NCBI RefSeq assembly: GCF_000218685.1 | Contig: NW_006763291.1 | Span: forward strand, 1,582,286-1,646,285 | From: Serpula lacrymans var. lacrymans S7.9 | Lineage: Eukaryota > Basidiomycota > Agaricomycetes > Boletales > Serpulaceae | Reading direction: 5' to 3' | DNA length: 64,000 nucleotides | In this document: positions 37,631 to 49,101 of the stretch, piece after piece | Layout: the number at the start of each line of letters is the position of its first letter | How positions within the stretch are numbered: position 1 is the stretch's first letter | The notes under the pieces: generated by a model | Database searches by the model: none | Told to the model about the DNA's origin: nothing | Seen by the model: the letters and a program-made list of their open reading frames with translations, nothing else | Made by a program: the position numbers and the translations under genes

Positions 37631-38585
37631 ATGCCTAAAGCACTGATCCTTATTGCAGATGGAACGGAAGAGATGGAATTGCAAGTGTCTCCCCTTTTCA
37701 CGTTATCTGACGTGCTTATCGGCCGATTACAGTACCATCACATACGATACACTCGTTCGAGCAGGTGTGTCGTGCACTTCTGCACTTGTCCAGGATGTGC
37801 CCTCTCCGTATGGAACAAACGATGCCAGCCCTACCCTAGCAGTGGGCTCTCGAGGAATAAGCATTTTACCGGACACGACGCTGGTCCCCCTCGAAGCAGG
37901 TCCGGTGCGCATCGATTTTATCTCATACCCTCATCGCCCGACTCCGTATCACTGAAACCAACTTTATCGGCCTATTAGGACAAATACGACGCCATCATTA
38001 TTCCGGGAGGCGCCAAAGGTGCGGAGACCATCTCCAAGTCGTCTCCCGTCCAGCATTTAGTTAGGGAGTATTACAAGCACAATAAAATCGTGGCCATGAT
38101 CTGCGCCGGTACTACGAATCCTTGCTTGCCTGTCGTATAGCAACTGACTTGGGGATTCAGGAAGTCTAGCTGCCAAGCGATCAGGGCTGCCTCGACAGCC
38201 ATTGACATCTCATCCCAGCGTCAAAGCAGATCTCGAGAGAGGTATGTGACCTACTGTACATCGGCATATCGACAAACAGGACCCGTAAACACTTGCACAT
38301 GTCCAGATTTTGACTACTCAGAAGATTCCGTTGTCATCTCTGGCAAATTAGTCACCAGGTATGCTCGATCCGTTTATTTTCTTATACCTATGCTTACGTT
38401 GAGTTATCAGTCGTGGACCAGGTAATTCGCTGTGCATTAGCGTAATATATATAGATTGAAGCAGTATTTTGCTTGCAGGTACCGCTTTCCCGTTTGCTTT
38501 CGCCTTGGTGGAATTATTATGCGGCCCCGAAAAGCGGGCTGAAGTCCGTGGTCCGATGGTCTTCCCATCTGGTGCTCCTTTCTGA
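37631..38585 (+). CDS. DJ-1/PfpI family protein (PARK7-like)
   Basis: DJ-1 proteins are small dimeric stress proteins with proposed glyoxalase/deglycase and redox-sensor roles. The first exon reads MPKALILIADGTEEMEL and splices to FTITYDTLVRAGVSCTSALV. DGTEEME has the Glu that hydrogen-bonds the nucleophile. KYDAIIIPGGAKGAETISKS follows, then the nucleophile elbow KIVAMICAGSLAA with the reactive Cys. HPSVK supplies the equivalent of DJ-1 His126. VVISGKLVTSRGPGTAFPFA is the usual C-terminal block, and the stop is at 38583-38585. Predicted length is about 200 aa, normal for the family. Five or six short introns. The promoter carries adjacent Yap1- and CRE-type sites. Confidence 0.9.
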
Positions 38586-38705
38586 TCAAGACAGCTGAGC
38601 TGAGATGAAGTTCATTTTCCATGCTGGCACCCGTAAAAGAAATATCATTAGAGTGTATTAAAATAACAATTAACAAACACCTGTATCATGTATAAAGATG
38701 AGACG

Positions 38706-40442
38706 TTAGCTTCCCTCTCCTTTCCTTGCTAAATCGCTCATAGCCTTTTGCACTTCCAACCTCTCCATCACTGCTCGGTGCAAGCTCGACTTGCTTTTAT
38801 TCTTCCCTTTGGTGGATGAGTCTGATTGACCAACTTGCCCAGCCGTCCCTCCGGATGTAGTGGTGGCGCTGGACCGATCGGTGATATGTGAGGGAACGAT
38901 GATTGGGGTCAGGCGGGGTGGTGGTGGCCACTGCAGAAGATAGTGAACTTAATATTCCAGCCTAACGATGTGAAACGCAGAGAAACTCACCCCACGGTTT
39001 GGTTGATTGAAATGCAAAGCTGCCCACGGTGGGTACTCCTTTTCCAAATGTATAAGATGATCTTCTAGAAAATTTAGTCGTGAGAGAAGAGTACGGGGTG
39101 CAGACGGTACTGTAAAATTAATTTTAAGCGCATGATAGGAAGACATAGCAAAGATACACAGTACCATAGCGAACAGCAAGATGCGTCTCAATATTCTTCA
39201 ACCGTTCGTCGAGACCAGGATGTCGTTCGGACAAGTATTCCTCTGACAGAGTGCCTGTGATCGGCTGGGTTTGTTGTCGTCCAGTCGTAGCGGGTGCACT
39301 GGCAGCCTTCATAGTCCTACGAAGCGGTCCTTCTTCGTTCTTCGCAATATCATACTTCATCTGCAAGTCCCTGTTTATTTCCTTCGCATCTGTTCGTGCA
39401 CAAGAAGGGATCGACTCGGACGACGAGGAAGCTTCTGCGTCGGGATTCAGCCGCCGTCGCTTCTGTGAAAGAGACTCCAGAAATTCTGCGCGGTTGGACG
39501 CGTCGTTTCGAGCGCGGTTTTGCGAGAGGAAGGTAGATATTGATTTATTTATCTATGAGAAGTGGCAGAGATTCAGTGTCTAGGCCGTCTTTACCAAGTT
39601 CCCTGTCGGATGAATAAACTCACTGACGTCTGCGAACGAGGTTCCTCACCAGTAGACAGATGAACGTATTCCAGTTTTCGCTCCTCAAGTGGCTCTTCTT
39701 TTGGTTCATCCTCTTCATCGTCCTTGGACTTTCCAAGTGTCTAAGAAGAGACGAGCATTGTCATGCATGAACCACATTGAGGCATACCCAACGAACGCAC
39801 CATCAAGTCCCTCATGAGATCACCTATCGCACCTGGCACCTTTTTCCGCTCCCAATCCGCGTTCAAAACGAACATATCGTCCTCGAATCCTCTCAAAGCT
39901 TGATGAAAGCCAACTTTCTTCAAGAATGCCTTGATGACGCCGTCCCAGTGCCGGTGCAGTTCTGGTGGTGGGGGAGACGGGCTGGGAGTCCGTGGTTTGT
40001 GGACTGCTTTGGATGTAGAAGACGACTTTTTGGGCTGGGGATAATGTTGGAACTGTGTCATATACTGCTGAGATTGGTACTGTGTGTAAGGAATCTGGGA
40101 GTAGTGGTGTTGCTGGTAGGGAGCACTGCCAGAGGCGTATGGGTACCCGGCCATCTGCCATGCATTTTGCCAGGCGCCAGGGGGGTAGTTGACGGCGTAA
40201 TATGGCTGGTTTGCGTTCTGCGCCTGTGGTGGTTGCGGTTGCTGTGGGTGCTGTGGTTGGGGGAGAGGGGGGTAAGGAGGTATTGGTGGTTGACCCGGGA
40301 TCAAAGGGGTTGAGGTTTGCGGGGTAGGGATTCTGGGGACTTGGAGGGCGGCGTAATAACCTGGTCTTTGGTTTTGGTTTTGGGGTGCGGTTATAGTGGT
40401 GGCATCTTGGACAGCTCCAGCGGGTAAAGAACCATCGGCCAT
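38706..40442 (-). CDS. MBIP-like coiled-coil protein with Pro/Gln/Tyr-rich N-terminus
   Basis: Exact role unknown. The start at 40442 gives about 150 disordered residues rich in Pro, Gln and Tyr. A folded block follows, LHRHWDGVIKAFLKKVGFHQ with ALRGFEDDMFVLNADWE. A middle charged region has FLESLSQKRRRLNPDAE. The C-terminal part has LDERLKNIETHLAVRY, which splices to SAPRTLLSRLNFLEDHLIHL and EKEYPPWAALHFNQPNRGW. This pair of short coiled coils resembles the end of metazoan MAP3K12-binding inhibitory protein (MBIP), an ATAC acetyltransferase subunit. The likeness is short, so the name is a comparison only. The tail ends with basic helices and a stop at 38706-38708. Four introns, about 480 aa. 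Confidence 0.72.
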
Positions 40443-40550
40443 GTTGAGGCGCTCGGTGGTGCAACTCGGACTGTCTCAATTTATGGCAGAAAGGAAAACC
40501 ATGTCTTGCCTTCTGACACCTCATATCGCATTCTATCGCATAATTTTACA

Positions 40551-40642
40551 TCTCTGGTAGTATATCGGATAGTACACCCGCCTGTCATATGATTCTTTCA
40601 TATGGATCGCGGGAGAGCGGGGTTCGACTCCCCGCCAGAGAG
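40551..40642 (+). tRNA. tRNA-Asp (GTC) with a 20-nt intron
   Basis: The acceptor stem TCTCTGG (40551-40557) pairs with CCAGAGA (40635-40641). The D arm, the anticodon stem CCCGC/GCGGG and the T arm (CGGGGTTCGACTCCCCG) all fold. The anticodon GTC is at 40584-40586. A 20-nt insert at 40588-40607, just after position 37, is the canonical site for nuclear tRNA introns. Without it the tRNA is 72 nt. A Pol III terminator follows at 40646. Confidence 0.93.
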
Positions 40643-40645
40643 TAC

Positions 40646-40650
40646 TTTTT
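40646..40650 (+). terminator. RNA polymerase III terminator of tRNA-Asp
   Basis: A run of five T residues begins four bases after the tRNA 3' end. Confidence 0.7.
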
Positions 40651-41115
40651 ATTTGCTCTTTTATGGGCTCACAGATCAGAAATAAATTTTTCGCTCACGG
40701 TATATACTGCGGTATTTTTTATTATTTACTTTTTGAAGGTTTCATTGGCAAGAGACGTTGACAGTAAACAATGTTACGGAGTTTGCAATATGGGTCAAGT
40801 AACTTTGTTGTGTCTAGATTACTTACGTTACTCTGCTAGTACTCCTAGAACCTCCTTACTACTACGTCACTCTCTCTTATGTTCGGCCAAGAAATGTGGA
40901 CCAACCACTGGCACTTTTCTTTCTCTGGGCTCCTTACAAGTTCACTTAATGATTGCAATGGCCTCTGCTTCACAGGAGAATACGCCGCTGACATATCCGA
41001 CAGCAATGAGATGAGTGGACTGTTGTATTCATATTACGCTGGATGATATATATATGTAGCCGATTTGACTCTACCTGATTCTATGCCAAGTTCTATACGT
41101 ATGCTGTTTCATGAG
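40651..41115. other. Intergenic between tRNA-Asp and MRS2-like gene
   Basis: A 465-bp spacer. One frame at 40589-41014 overlaps the tRNA and has no recognisable motif, so it was not called. Nothing else was seen. Confidence 0.45.
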
Positions 41116-43297
41116 TTACGACCACCCATCTGCGTTTCTTCGTCGCAGGGGCAGTGGTATCCATGGTCTAGTATGTTGTGTCTTGCGACGATGTCTGTTT
41201 GGATTTGAAAGTCCCACTTTGCGGATTTTTGCAAGCCTGGTTAATGGTCAAGGGGTGGGCGGTTGGATCAATGAGTTATTTTTTAGGCAATGAGGGAGGA
41301 GAGAAGAGAAGCGATTGACGGTGAGAAATCTAGATAGAAAAACGTACCTCCGGAAGCCCACCCATGCTACGAAAAGTGCGATGGCGGTAGAAGCGACGGA
41401 CATGCCTATAAATGCGTATGGGGATTCTTCCAAATGGCTCGTCAACTAGAATAAACCACGGGTTAACGGGTATGTCAAACGATCGACGAGAAGACCACAT
41501 TCGAAAACTCTGAGCATTAGATAGGAATGGAAAACTCACATTCATGCCAAATAAACCTGCTACGAGGGCCCCTGTGCCGATACCCATGGTCCCGATGGAG
41601 ACCTAGTGGTAGGTTTAAGAGTGAGTTACAATAGAAGGAGGCAAAAGCAGACGAGAAAGAGGGATGTACTTTGAGATCAAGAGCGAGAAGAGCGTTACGA
41701 TTTGAGTCCAAAATGAGTTCTACAATCTCTTGTGTTGATTGGACGTTACTCTGAGGAAGGAAAGGGAGACGAGTTAGATATTGCATGTCCATGCTTGATT
41801 AAGAACGAAAGCAAGATTGAAACGGCAGTCGAAGAGAAGAGACATGCCTCAGTATTCTCCGCCTCGTTGACGATTTCCTCTACTTGCTTAGAGAAAAATT
41901 CGAGTAAAACTTCGAGTTCTTCATGTTCGTGCAGCTCTCGGGAGGCGTTGTTTTTCTTATCAGTAAGATACATGGCATTCATATCCTCATCTGAAATTAA
42001 TTAGACATTCCATGCTACTGCACTGAAGGAAAGATGACAAGAAACCGACCTTGCTCCAGTACCTCCTCAAGTGCTTCTTGGACCTAAAGAAAACGATGCA
42101 GATTTTCATTAAGATGGCTTAGAGCAATGTATTCAAGTGGTAATAGCTTACAAGCTTCGCTCGGTTTTTGAAGCTCGCAAGACGCCTCGAGTAGTGCAAG
42201 AGGCGCTTGAACTTGTCGTGGTTAATGTCGTCCTCCATTTCAGCGAGGAGGCCGCCAACAAGGTTACGAATAAAAACCATTTCTGCTTCGAGGGCGCTGA
42301 GGACGGATAGGAGAATTGATTCGATCGCTCTGCGGAAGAAAGTAATATTTGAAAGCTTATGACTGTGAAAATATCGGTAAGCGGATACCTAAATTCATAC
42401 GGGGCTCCACTGCCTTTGGCTTTGAGATTATGCTGTGTATCGCAAAGTGAGTGAAAGGAGGAAAGTATAGGTGTCATTTACTTACTTCTAGATGGTAGAG
42501 GAAAACAGAATGGAGCCTGGAGTCATTAGAACCGTAGGTATCAAACAAGATGACAGTATCAGCTTTGACAAGAGCACGTATATGAAGTATATTAATCTAG
42601 CCGTGCCCAGTCAGACCACAAGGAGAGAGCTGAGATACCGGTGGTTTCGATGTGCTCACGAGGATGGCTTCTTTTCGTATTAGTATAGTGGGGACTAAGT
42701 TTGGTACTCGGGAGTCTATTTTGCGGAGGTCACGAGGCTATTAAACTCCAAGATGAATCCGCATTGCTCAGGCAGACGAGTTCATGGGGTGGTTTACCTA
42801 CGTTCAAACGGTGTTCTGTACACAAGTCGGATCGTTTGAATTGGCCTGATATGCTCTTCACATGTCCTACATGAATAAAAGAGAAAGAGTACATAAATAA
42901 AACCAGTATTTACGAGAAAAGAGAGCGTTAAAAGCTCAACGCACCTACGTCGTCCAAGACCGTACCTTTGTACCAGCCTTCAGCTGAACCAAGTCTTAAA
43001 TAGGTAGATGGTGTACTCACATCGAAGGAGAAGATCTGTCGGCTGGCGGCCCTGCATGACTTTGTCCAGGATTGCTGCTTTTGCATTTTCTTCCTGGCCG
43101 TCCGACATGGACTCTGAAGAGTGCATTTCGAGGGAAGACTTCCATGAAATTGTCCGGTATTGCTCGAGGCTACGTATTTTTATCTTTCCATTGGTCCTAC
43201 TTTTATTGTGTGCGCTAAGGGATGATCTTGCGGCCAGGTGAAGTTGTGGTAGCGAGTGAAGGAGACGAAAGCGCGTGCTTGAAGGGTACATGGACAT
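41116..43297 (-). CDS. MRS2: Mrs2-type magnesium channel (CorA superfamily), probably mitochondrial
   Basis: Forms a pentameric Mg2+ channel of the inner mitochondrial membrane. The start MSMYPSSTRFRLLHSLPQLH at 43297 is an Arg/Ser-rich, acid-poor presequence. The cytosolic/matrix core reads FKRSDLCTEHRLN, then RDLRKIDSRVPNLVPTILIR with KEAILV, then KADTVILFDTYGS. Helices follow: ESILLSVLSALEAEMVFIRN; RLLHYSRRLASFKNRAKLVQ; and NVQSTQEIVELILDSNRNAL. The selectivity motif is intact: TGALVAGLFGMN ends the first membrane helix, and AFIGMSVASTAIALFVAWVG forms the second. A Lys/Arg-rich C-terminus is encoded by a separate last exon, with a stop at 41116-41118. About ten introns. Order and motifs match Mrs2; a vacuolar paralogue is less likely given the presequence. 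Confidence 0.9.
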
Positions 43298-43588
43298 GGG
43301 CGTGAGGAGCTGGAGAGTAGAAGGAAAGGAAAGCCTTGTTACATTGCTGGAGAGCAAAAGAGGGCAAGTCATATACATTCACGAAACTGTACCGAGACTC
43401 GTTCCTCACCGTGACCGTCAGTGGTCATACCAAGGAGGCAACTTCATGGAGATTTACCCATAAAATAATGCAGTCACCCCGTCACACCTGTCCCATATAT
43501 GGTATGCATACCTCTCTAGTCACAGTGCTGTCACAGTCCGACGCGTATGCTCAAAGGATGGATGTTATTATTTCTAGCATCTGCCACC

Positions 43589-45107
43589 ATGCCAGCCATC
43601 GTTCGAACACCAGTTGTACCAGGAGGTGTCAAGTCTTACTATCAGGCCAAGATAGAAGCTGCAGAACTCCTCATAAACCAGAAAACTCAGAACTTGCGAC
43701 GCTTGGAAGCCCAGCGTAATGCTCTTAATGCCCGTGGTACGTCAGAAACATCTACAGTTAACATATCCATCTTTTCTGATAGCCTGTACCAGTACGTCTA
43801 CTCAGAGAAGAGCTTCAGCTGCTCCACGAACCAGGAAGTTATGTCGGAGAAGTAGTCAAAGTGATGGGCAAAACCAAAGTCTTGGTCAAAGTGCAGCCCG
43901 AGGGCAAATACAGTGCGTTCATATAACAGTTCTCTCATTCTGTTTCTCATTCTATACGCGAAACATCCTAACGGACCTTTGCTTTCAGTTGTTGACTTGG
44001 ACTCAGAAATCGACATCTCATCCCTAACCCCTTCCCTCCGTGTCGCCCTCCGTTCCGACTCTTACACCATTCACAAAATTCTCCCCAATAAAGTAGACCC
44101 ACTCGTCTCCCTCATGATGGTCGAAAAAGTACCAGATAGCACTTACGAAATGGTAGGTGGACTCGACAAACAGATCAAAGAAATCAAAGAAGTCATCGAG
44201 CTCCCTGTCAAACATCCCGAGCTCTTCGAAGCTCTCGGAATTGCCCAGCCCAAGGGTGTGCTGCTCTATGGTCCACCTGGAACTGGAAAAACACTTCTCG
44301 CGCGTGCTGTAGCACATCACACCGACTGTAAATTTATTCGTGTTTCTGGTTCCGAGCTCGTGCAGAAGTATATCGGAGAGGGAAGTAGAATGGTGCGAGA
44401 GTTGTTCGTTATGGCAAGAGAGCACGCACCCAGTATCATCTTCATGGATGAAATTGATTCTATTGGAAGTTCGAGAGGTGAGAGTGGGTCGGGAGGAGGA
44501 GATTCAGAGGTGCAGAGAACAATGCTGGAGCTTTTGAACCAGCTTGATGGATTCGAACCGACTAAGAATATCAAAGTCATCATGGCTACGAATCGGATAG
44601 GTATGTGACAATTTCTCTTTTATCCTTTGCTTTCGTAGTTCCTAACTGGCTGGTCATACTCGCAGATATTTTGGACTCTGCTCTGCTGCGGCCTGGTCGA
44701 ATTGACCGAAAGATCGAATTTCCACCACCGGGACCTGAGGCTCGTGTCAGCATTCTGCGTATCCACTCTCGAAAGGTGGGTCTCACGGCGAATTTGTAAA
44801 GGTTCAAAGGAACAGAACTCAATTGTTGTTTTAAATAGATGTCATTGCAAAGAGGTATCAATCTCCATGCTCTAGCAGAGAAGATGGGCCAATGTTCGGG
44901 TGCAGAGGTCCGTGGTATCTGTACGGAAGCAGGTCAGGTTTATTGCCCATTTTTTGATAAATCCTTTATTAACTTGAGTGCTCAGGGATGTACGCACTAC
45001 GTGAAAGACGGCAGCACGTTACACAGGAAGATTTCGAGTTTGCTGTGGCGAAGGTTCTCAAGAAGAACCAAGAGGGTAACACGTCGGTCAACAAGCTGTT
45101 CTCGTAA
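43589..45107 (+). CDS. RPT6: 26S proteasome regulatory subunit Rpt6 (AAA+ ATPase)
   Basis: One of six ATPases in the proteasome base that unfold ubiquitinated substrates. The ATG at 43589 has a good context (GCCACCATGCC) and opens a coiled-coil N-terminus ([35 protein letters not shown]). The OB domain includes [20 protein letters not shown]. The AAA module has [20 protein letters not shown] (Walker A), [17 protein letters not shown] (Walker B), MATNR (sensor 1) and [20 protein letters not shown] (arginine fingers). The tail [17 protein letters not shown] ends SVNKLFS at 45105-45107. The sequence is close to known Rpt6 over its whole length. Five or six introns. Confidence 0.95.
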
Positions 45108-45874
45108 TCTTTCGCATTCTCCACAATTTTATGACATTTTCAATTTCGCCTGCGCGCGCTTTTGAGAGAGCAAGGATTTATATTGTGAGGTGGTTGCGTG
45201 GATGGTGTGTGGACGAGGATGTCTCAGTAGTTTTCTGGCAAGACCTGGTGCGAACATTTGGAAAAGTTAACGTCAATACTGAACCTACGATAAAGTACTG
45301 AAAACAGAACATATAGGCAACTATCTAAGTATTCATGCATGTTGGTTGTGTTGTGTGCTGAGCTCACACTTAAACTCAGGCTTCTGCTTTTGCAGTTTAA
45401 CAATTTAGCGCCCAGCTTCTTACTAACCCAGCGGCTTTCATTCTAGCACAGCGCTCCTTTGAAGCCTTCCACATGAAGTTACTATCTCGAATGGCGAGCC
45501 GTACTTATTCTTTCAATGGTCAAATGACCCGTCCCTTCGCTATCACAAGGTTGTTTTCGCGGGTGAAGATGACCTGGAAAGGTTACGGCAAGCTTCCCCA
45601 ATAAAGGATCCGGAGTGGATACTAGTACTGCATTGAGAGAGAATACATAGGTAGTTATAAATACGAGTGGGGCTAATGATCACAAGGACCTGCACTTCGT
45701 CTTGGCCGGCTCATTTGACACATCTCTGGTAATCCGTATCTCAACGTTCAGGCTATCACCCATCGTAACGTAGTGCTCCTTCATCCTGTTTGACACTGTC
45801 GTGCTGAATTTATTTTTACTAGGTTATCCGAGTTCTTGCGTGCCCCAACATCATAACAAAGGCGTACCATTATA
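45108..45874. other. Intergenic between RPT6 and fuconate-dehydratase-like gene
   Basis: About 770 bp between co-oriented genes. No further coding frame or RNA gene was recognised. Confidence 0.5.
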
Positions 45875-48526
45875 ATGGCGAGTGCGAAGATTATAAGTTT
45901 CGAGACTCATGGTGAGTAGTGTCCTGCATCATCCTACCCAGGTCCTTTCTCTCCTTCATTCTGCTTTATGTTTCTTGTGGTGTACCACCTGTCTATGATT
46001 CAGGGGTTACCTGTCACTTGTGCATAAAGATGAGGTACATGGTATAGGGCCTGCATATGACAACGCAATAGCTAGTTATCGTCTTCTTGGGTATATGCTA
46101 GCTCGATGGGCTGGGCTAAGTACAAGTGTATGGTTGCATTGATTTTTCTTCTTTCAACCACGTTCAAATGGGTCAACTGAACTTCCATCGTTGGCAGATG
46201 TGCGCTTTCCAACCTCTCTTACGGGAGATGGGACTGATGCTATGTATGCTGTCCTCTATTATCCCATATGCACTCAACTACTCGCTAACGCTAATATTAA
46301 TATCTTGCTATGACGGAACAAAATGCTCATTCGTGTATCCATTACTCAATACAGGAACACCGACTGCGACTACTCCTCTGCCTATGTCACACTCTATACT
46401 TCCTCATCCCTCGTGGGCCACGGTATGACATTCACCATCGGCCGTGGAAACGAGATCGTGAGTGCTTGAGTTTTCTTTGTCTATTTCCTTTCGGTTCTAC
46501 TTTTATGGCCCCACCACTTATGCCTTCTCACCATCTACTTAGGTGTGTCAAGCAATCAAAGCGGTTGCCTCGAGGCTTGTTGGATGTGATACGGAAGAAT
46601 TGTTCGCTGACATGGGTGCTGCATGGGAGCACTTGTTGGCCGACTCCCAGCTGAGATGGTAAGCTTATGTTTTGGCGTTTCACCCTTCTACACCAGACAG
46701 ATCATCGGATGGAAGTGACCTCAGGCTTGAGAGTGACTTTTCATTTCCTACTTCTTCGTGTTTTTTTTCACTTGCATATAAATGTTTCGCGACAAAATGG
46801 CAACTAAAAAAAAAATCGGTATAGGATTGGTCCTGAGAAGGGTGTCATCCACATTGCCACCGGAGCTGTCAACAATGCGCTCTGGGACATGTATGCGCGT
46901 GCGCGAGGAAAGCCGCTCTGGAAACTCGTCGTGGACATGTCACCCGTACGTCTATCCGACAGGGTTCTTGTTCTTCGTTTCGTTATGTGTCCTTCCGTTA
47001 ATACTCATCCTCACTGCCCATGTTTTCTCTCTCATTATTTTACTCGCTTAACCCCTGAGTACAGGAAGAACTTGTCAGTGCAACTGCTTTCCGCTACATT
47101 AGCGACGCGCTCACACGCGAAGAAGCACTGGCGATGCTCAAAGCCAAGGAGGCAGAGAAGAAGGAGAGGGAGGCTAAAGTTAAAGAGATTGGGTGCGCCT
47201 TCTTTTTCATTATGACATCTGCTCGGGGAACCAAAATGCGATGTCTCATACATTTATGAAGTCTTGATACTGTCATGCTTTATCCTTGCTTTTCGGATTC
47301 TTCTAGACGTTTATCGCTCACCTGCTTTGGTCCGACACAGATATCCCGCCTATATTACTTCTGCTGGTTGGCTTGGTAGAGTGCATTCCCCTTCTTCCTT
47401 CCTTTACTCCTGACGTCACTCTTTGGCTATACATTAGGCTATGATGACGAAAAAGTGGCCCGCCTTACCAAAGATGCCGTGGCCGCAGGGTTCAGTCACT
47501 TCAAGATGAAAGTTGGCTCTGACCTCGCCGCCGACCTCCGCAGGGGCAAAATTATCCGTTCCATCATTGATGACCCACAATACCTCCCTCGCACTGCCTC
47601 TGGCCAGTCAGGGCACGTTACTGAAGGACGAAATGCTGGGCCGACGGGTGCAGTGCTCATGGTCGATGCGAACCAAGTGTGGGATGTGCCGCAGGCTATT
47701 GAGTATGTGAAAGGTCTGAAAGATATCAAACCTTGGTTCGTCGGGCTATTCTGCTTCTTCTATTGCCGTAGCACTCAATATCACGCTTAATACTCTGAAA
47801 TGCAGGTTCATCGAGGAACCGACAGCGCCAGACGACATTCTCGGACATGCTGCCATTCGGACTGCACTCAAACCATACGGGATTGGTGTCGCAACCGGTG
47901 AACATGCGCATAACCGCATGATCTTCAAGCAGCTTCTCCAAGCACAGGCCATTGACGTCTGCCAGATTGATGCGTGCCGCCTCGCAGGAGTGAGCGAGGT
48001 TCTGAGTGTCCTCTTGATGGCTGCAAAGTGAGTCCGGAAGGGTTTCTTACGTACAGAATCCTTCTTTTGTGTTTCATTTATGCTGTTCATGTTCTGATCA
48101 CCGAAATTGCAGGTTTGGTGTACCTGTGTGCCCTCACGCAGGCGGTGTCGGTCTGTGCGAGTATACGATCCACCTCAGGTGGGTACTTTCCTCGCCTGTC
48201 TTTCGCTTCGTACTCACACCGCAATTATAACAGCCTCATCGACTACATCGCGATCTCAGGCTCGATGGAACGAAATGTGCTAGAGTTTGCCACTCACTTA
48301 CACGAGCATTTCCTCTACCCCTGCTCGATCACCGCTCAGGGGAGATACAACGTCCCTATGAATCCAGCTGAAGGTTACAGGTATGTCCGCATGGGATCTC
48401 GATTGTGCTGTGTTGCATACCATTAATGTGCCTTGAATGTATAGCATCGAGATGCACAGATCAAGCATTTCCGAATACGAATACCCCGATGGATCGTACT
48501 GGGTTAAATCCAGAGGTATGAAGTGA
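45875..48526 (+). CDS. L-fuconate dehydratase-like enzyme (ENOSF1, mandelate racemase family)
   Basis: An enolase-superfamily sugar-acid dehydratase; close relatives dehydrate L-fuconate. The start [20 protein letters not shown] splices to [20 protein letters not shown], the typical capping domain of this subgroup. Further blocks are [40 protein letters not shown] with [18 protein letters not shown], and [18 protein letters not shown]. Catalytic-barrel residues are visible: the Lys pair in FKMKVG, metal ligands in [20 protein letters not shown] and [11 protein letters not shown], and the His base in [12 protein letters not shown]. The protein ends [14 protein letters not shown], with a stop at 48524-48526. 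About ten introns. Substrate is inferred from the closest family, not proven. Confidence 0.9.
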
Positions 48527-49101
48527 GTGACTTGGAGTACGAAATACCTGAAATGGCGCGCCGAAGAAAGACGATTGAAAATATGGTTCGGGGGTTGTAT
48601 GCGCATTATCATTACCACTTGTCATTGTATGTATTTATATTCATTGCCCACCAAGAGAAATACAAGCTTTTTCAATATGTATGGTTCAAACATGAAACGC
48701 CGGAAACGCGGCCAGGATCAACACTCAACATTCAACATTCACAGCAGTCCTGATTATATGAAACCGGCACAGCGTCGATTGGTTGTGCATATGCGTATAG
48801 CCTGCACAGCTGATAAAAGCATTAATTCATTCGTGAAGAGTAACATCGCAGATTCATGTCCATAGAAGGTAGTTTAACGTCACAACAGGGTAGTAATCCG
48901 AAAAGTCAATAAAGATCGAAAAAGTGCGAAGTGGAGTGCTGTGGTCAGGGTTACATATGAGTAAGTAAGAGGCCATAGAAAACACCAACTAACAAAAGCA
49001 ATACAAACTAGAGAAATGTGAACAAAAGGAGAAATTCAATCCAGTGGATCTCCCCAGTCATTCGATGATAACACAGGCTAGTGTAATCAGCGAATGAACG
49101 C
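48527..49101. other. Convergent intergenic spacer
   Basis: About 575 bp between the converging 3' ends of the enolase-family gene and the surface-protein gene. Only short frames without motifs; nothing else was seen. Confidence 0.5.

Noticed and set aside
40589..41014. 141-residue plus-strand frame beginning inside the tRNA-Asp gene
   Set aside because: Overlaps the tRNA and has no domain; likely a chance frame.
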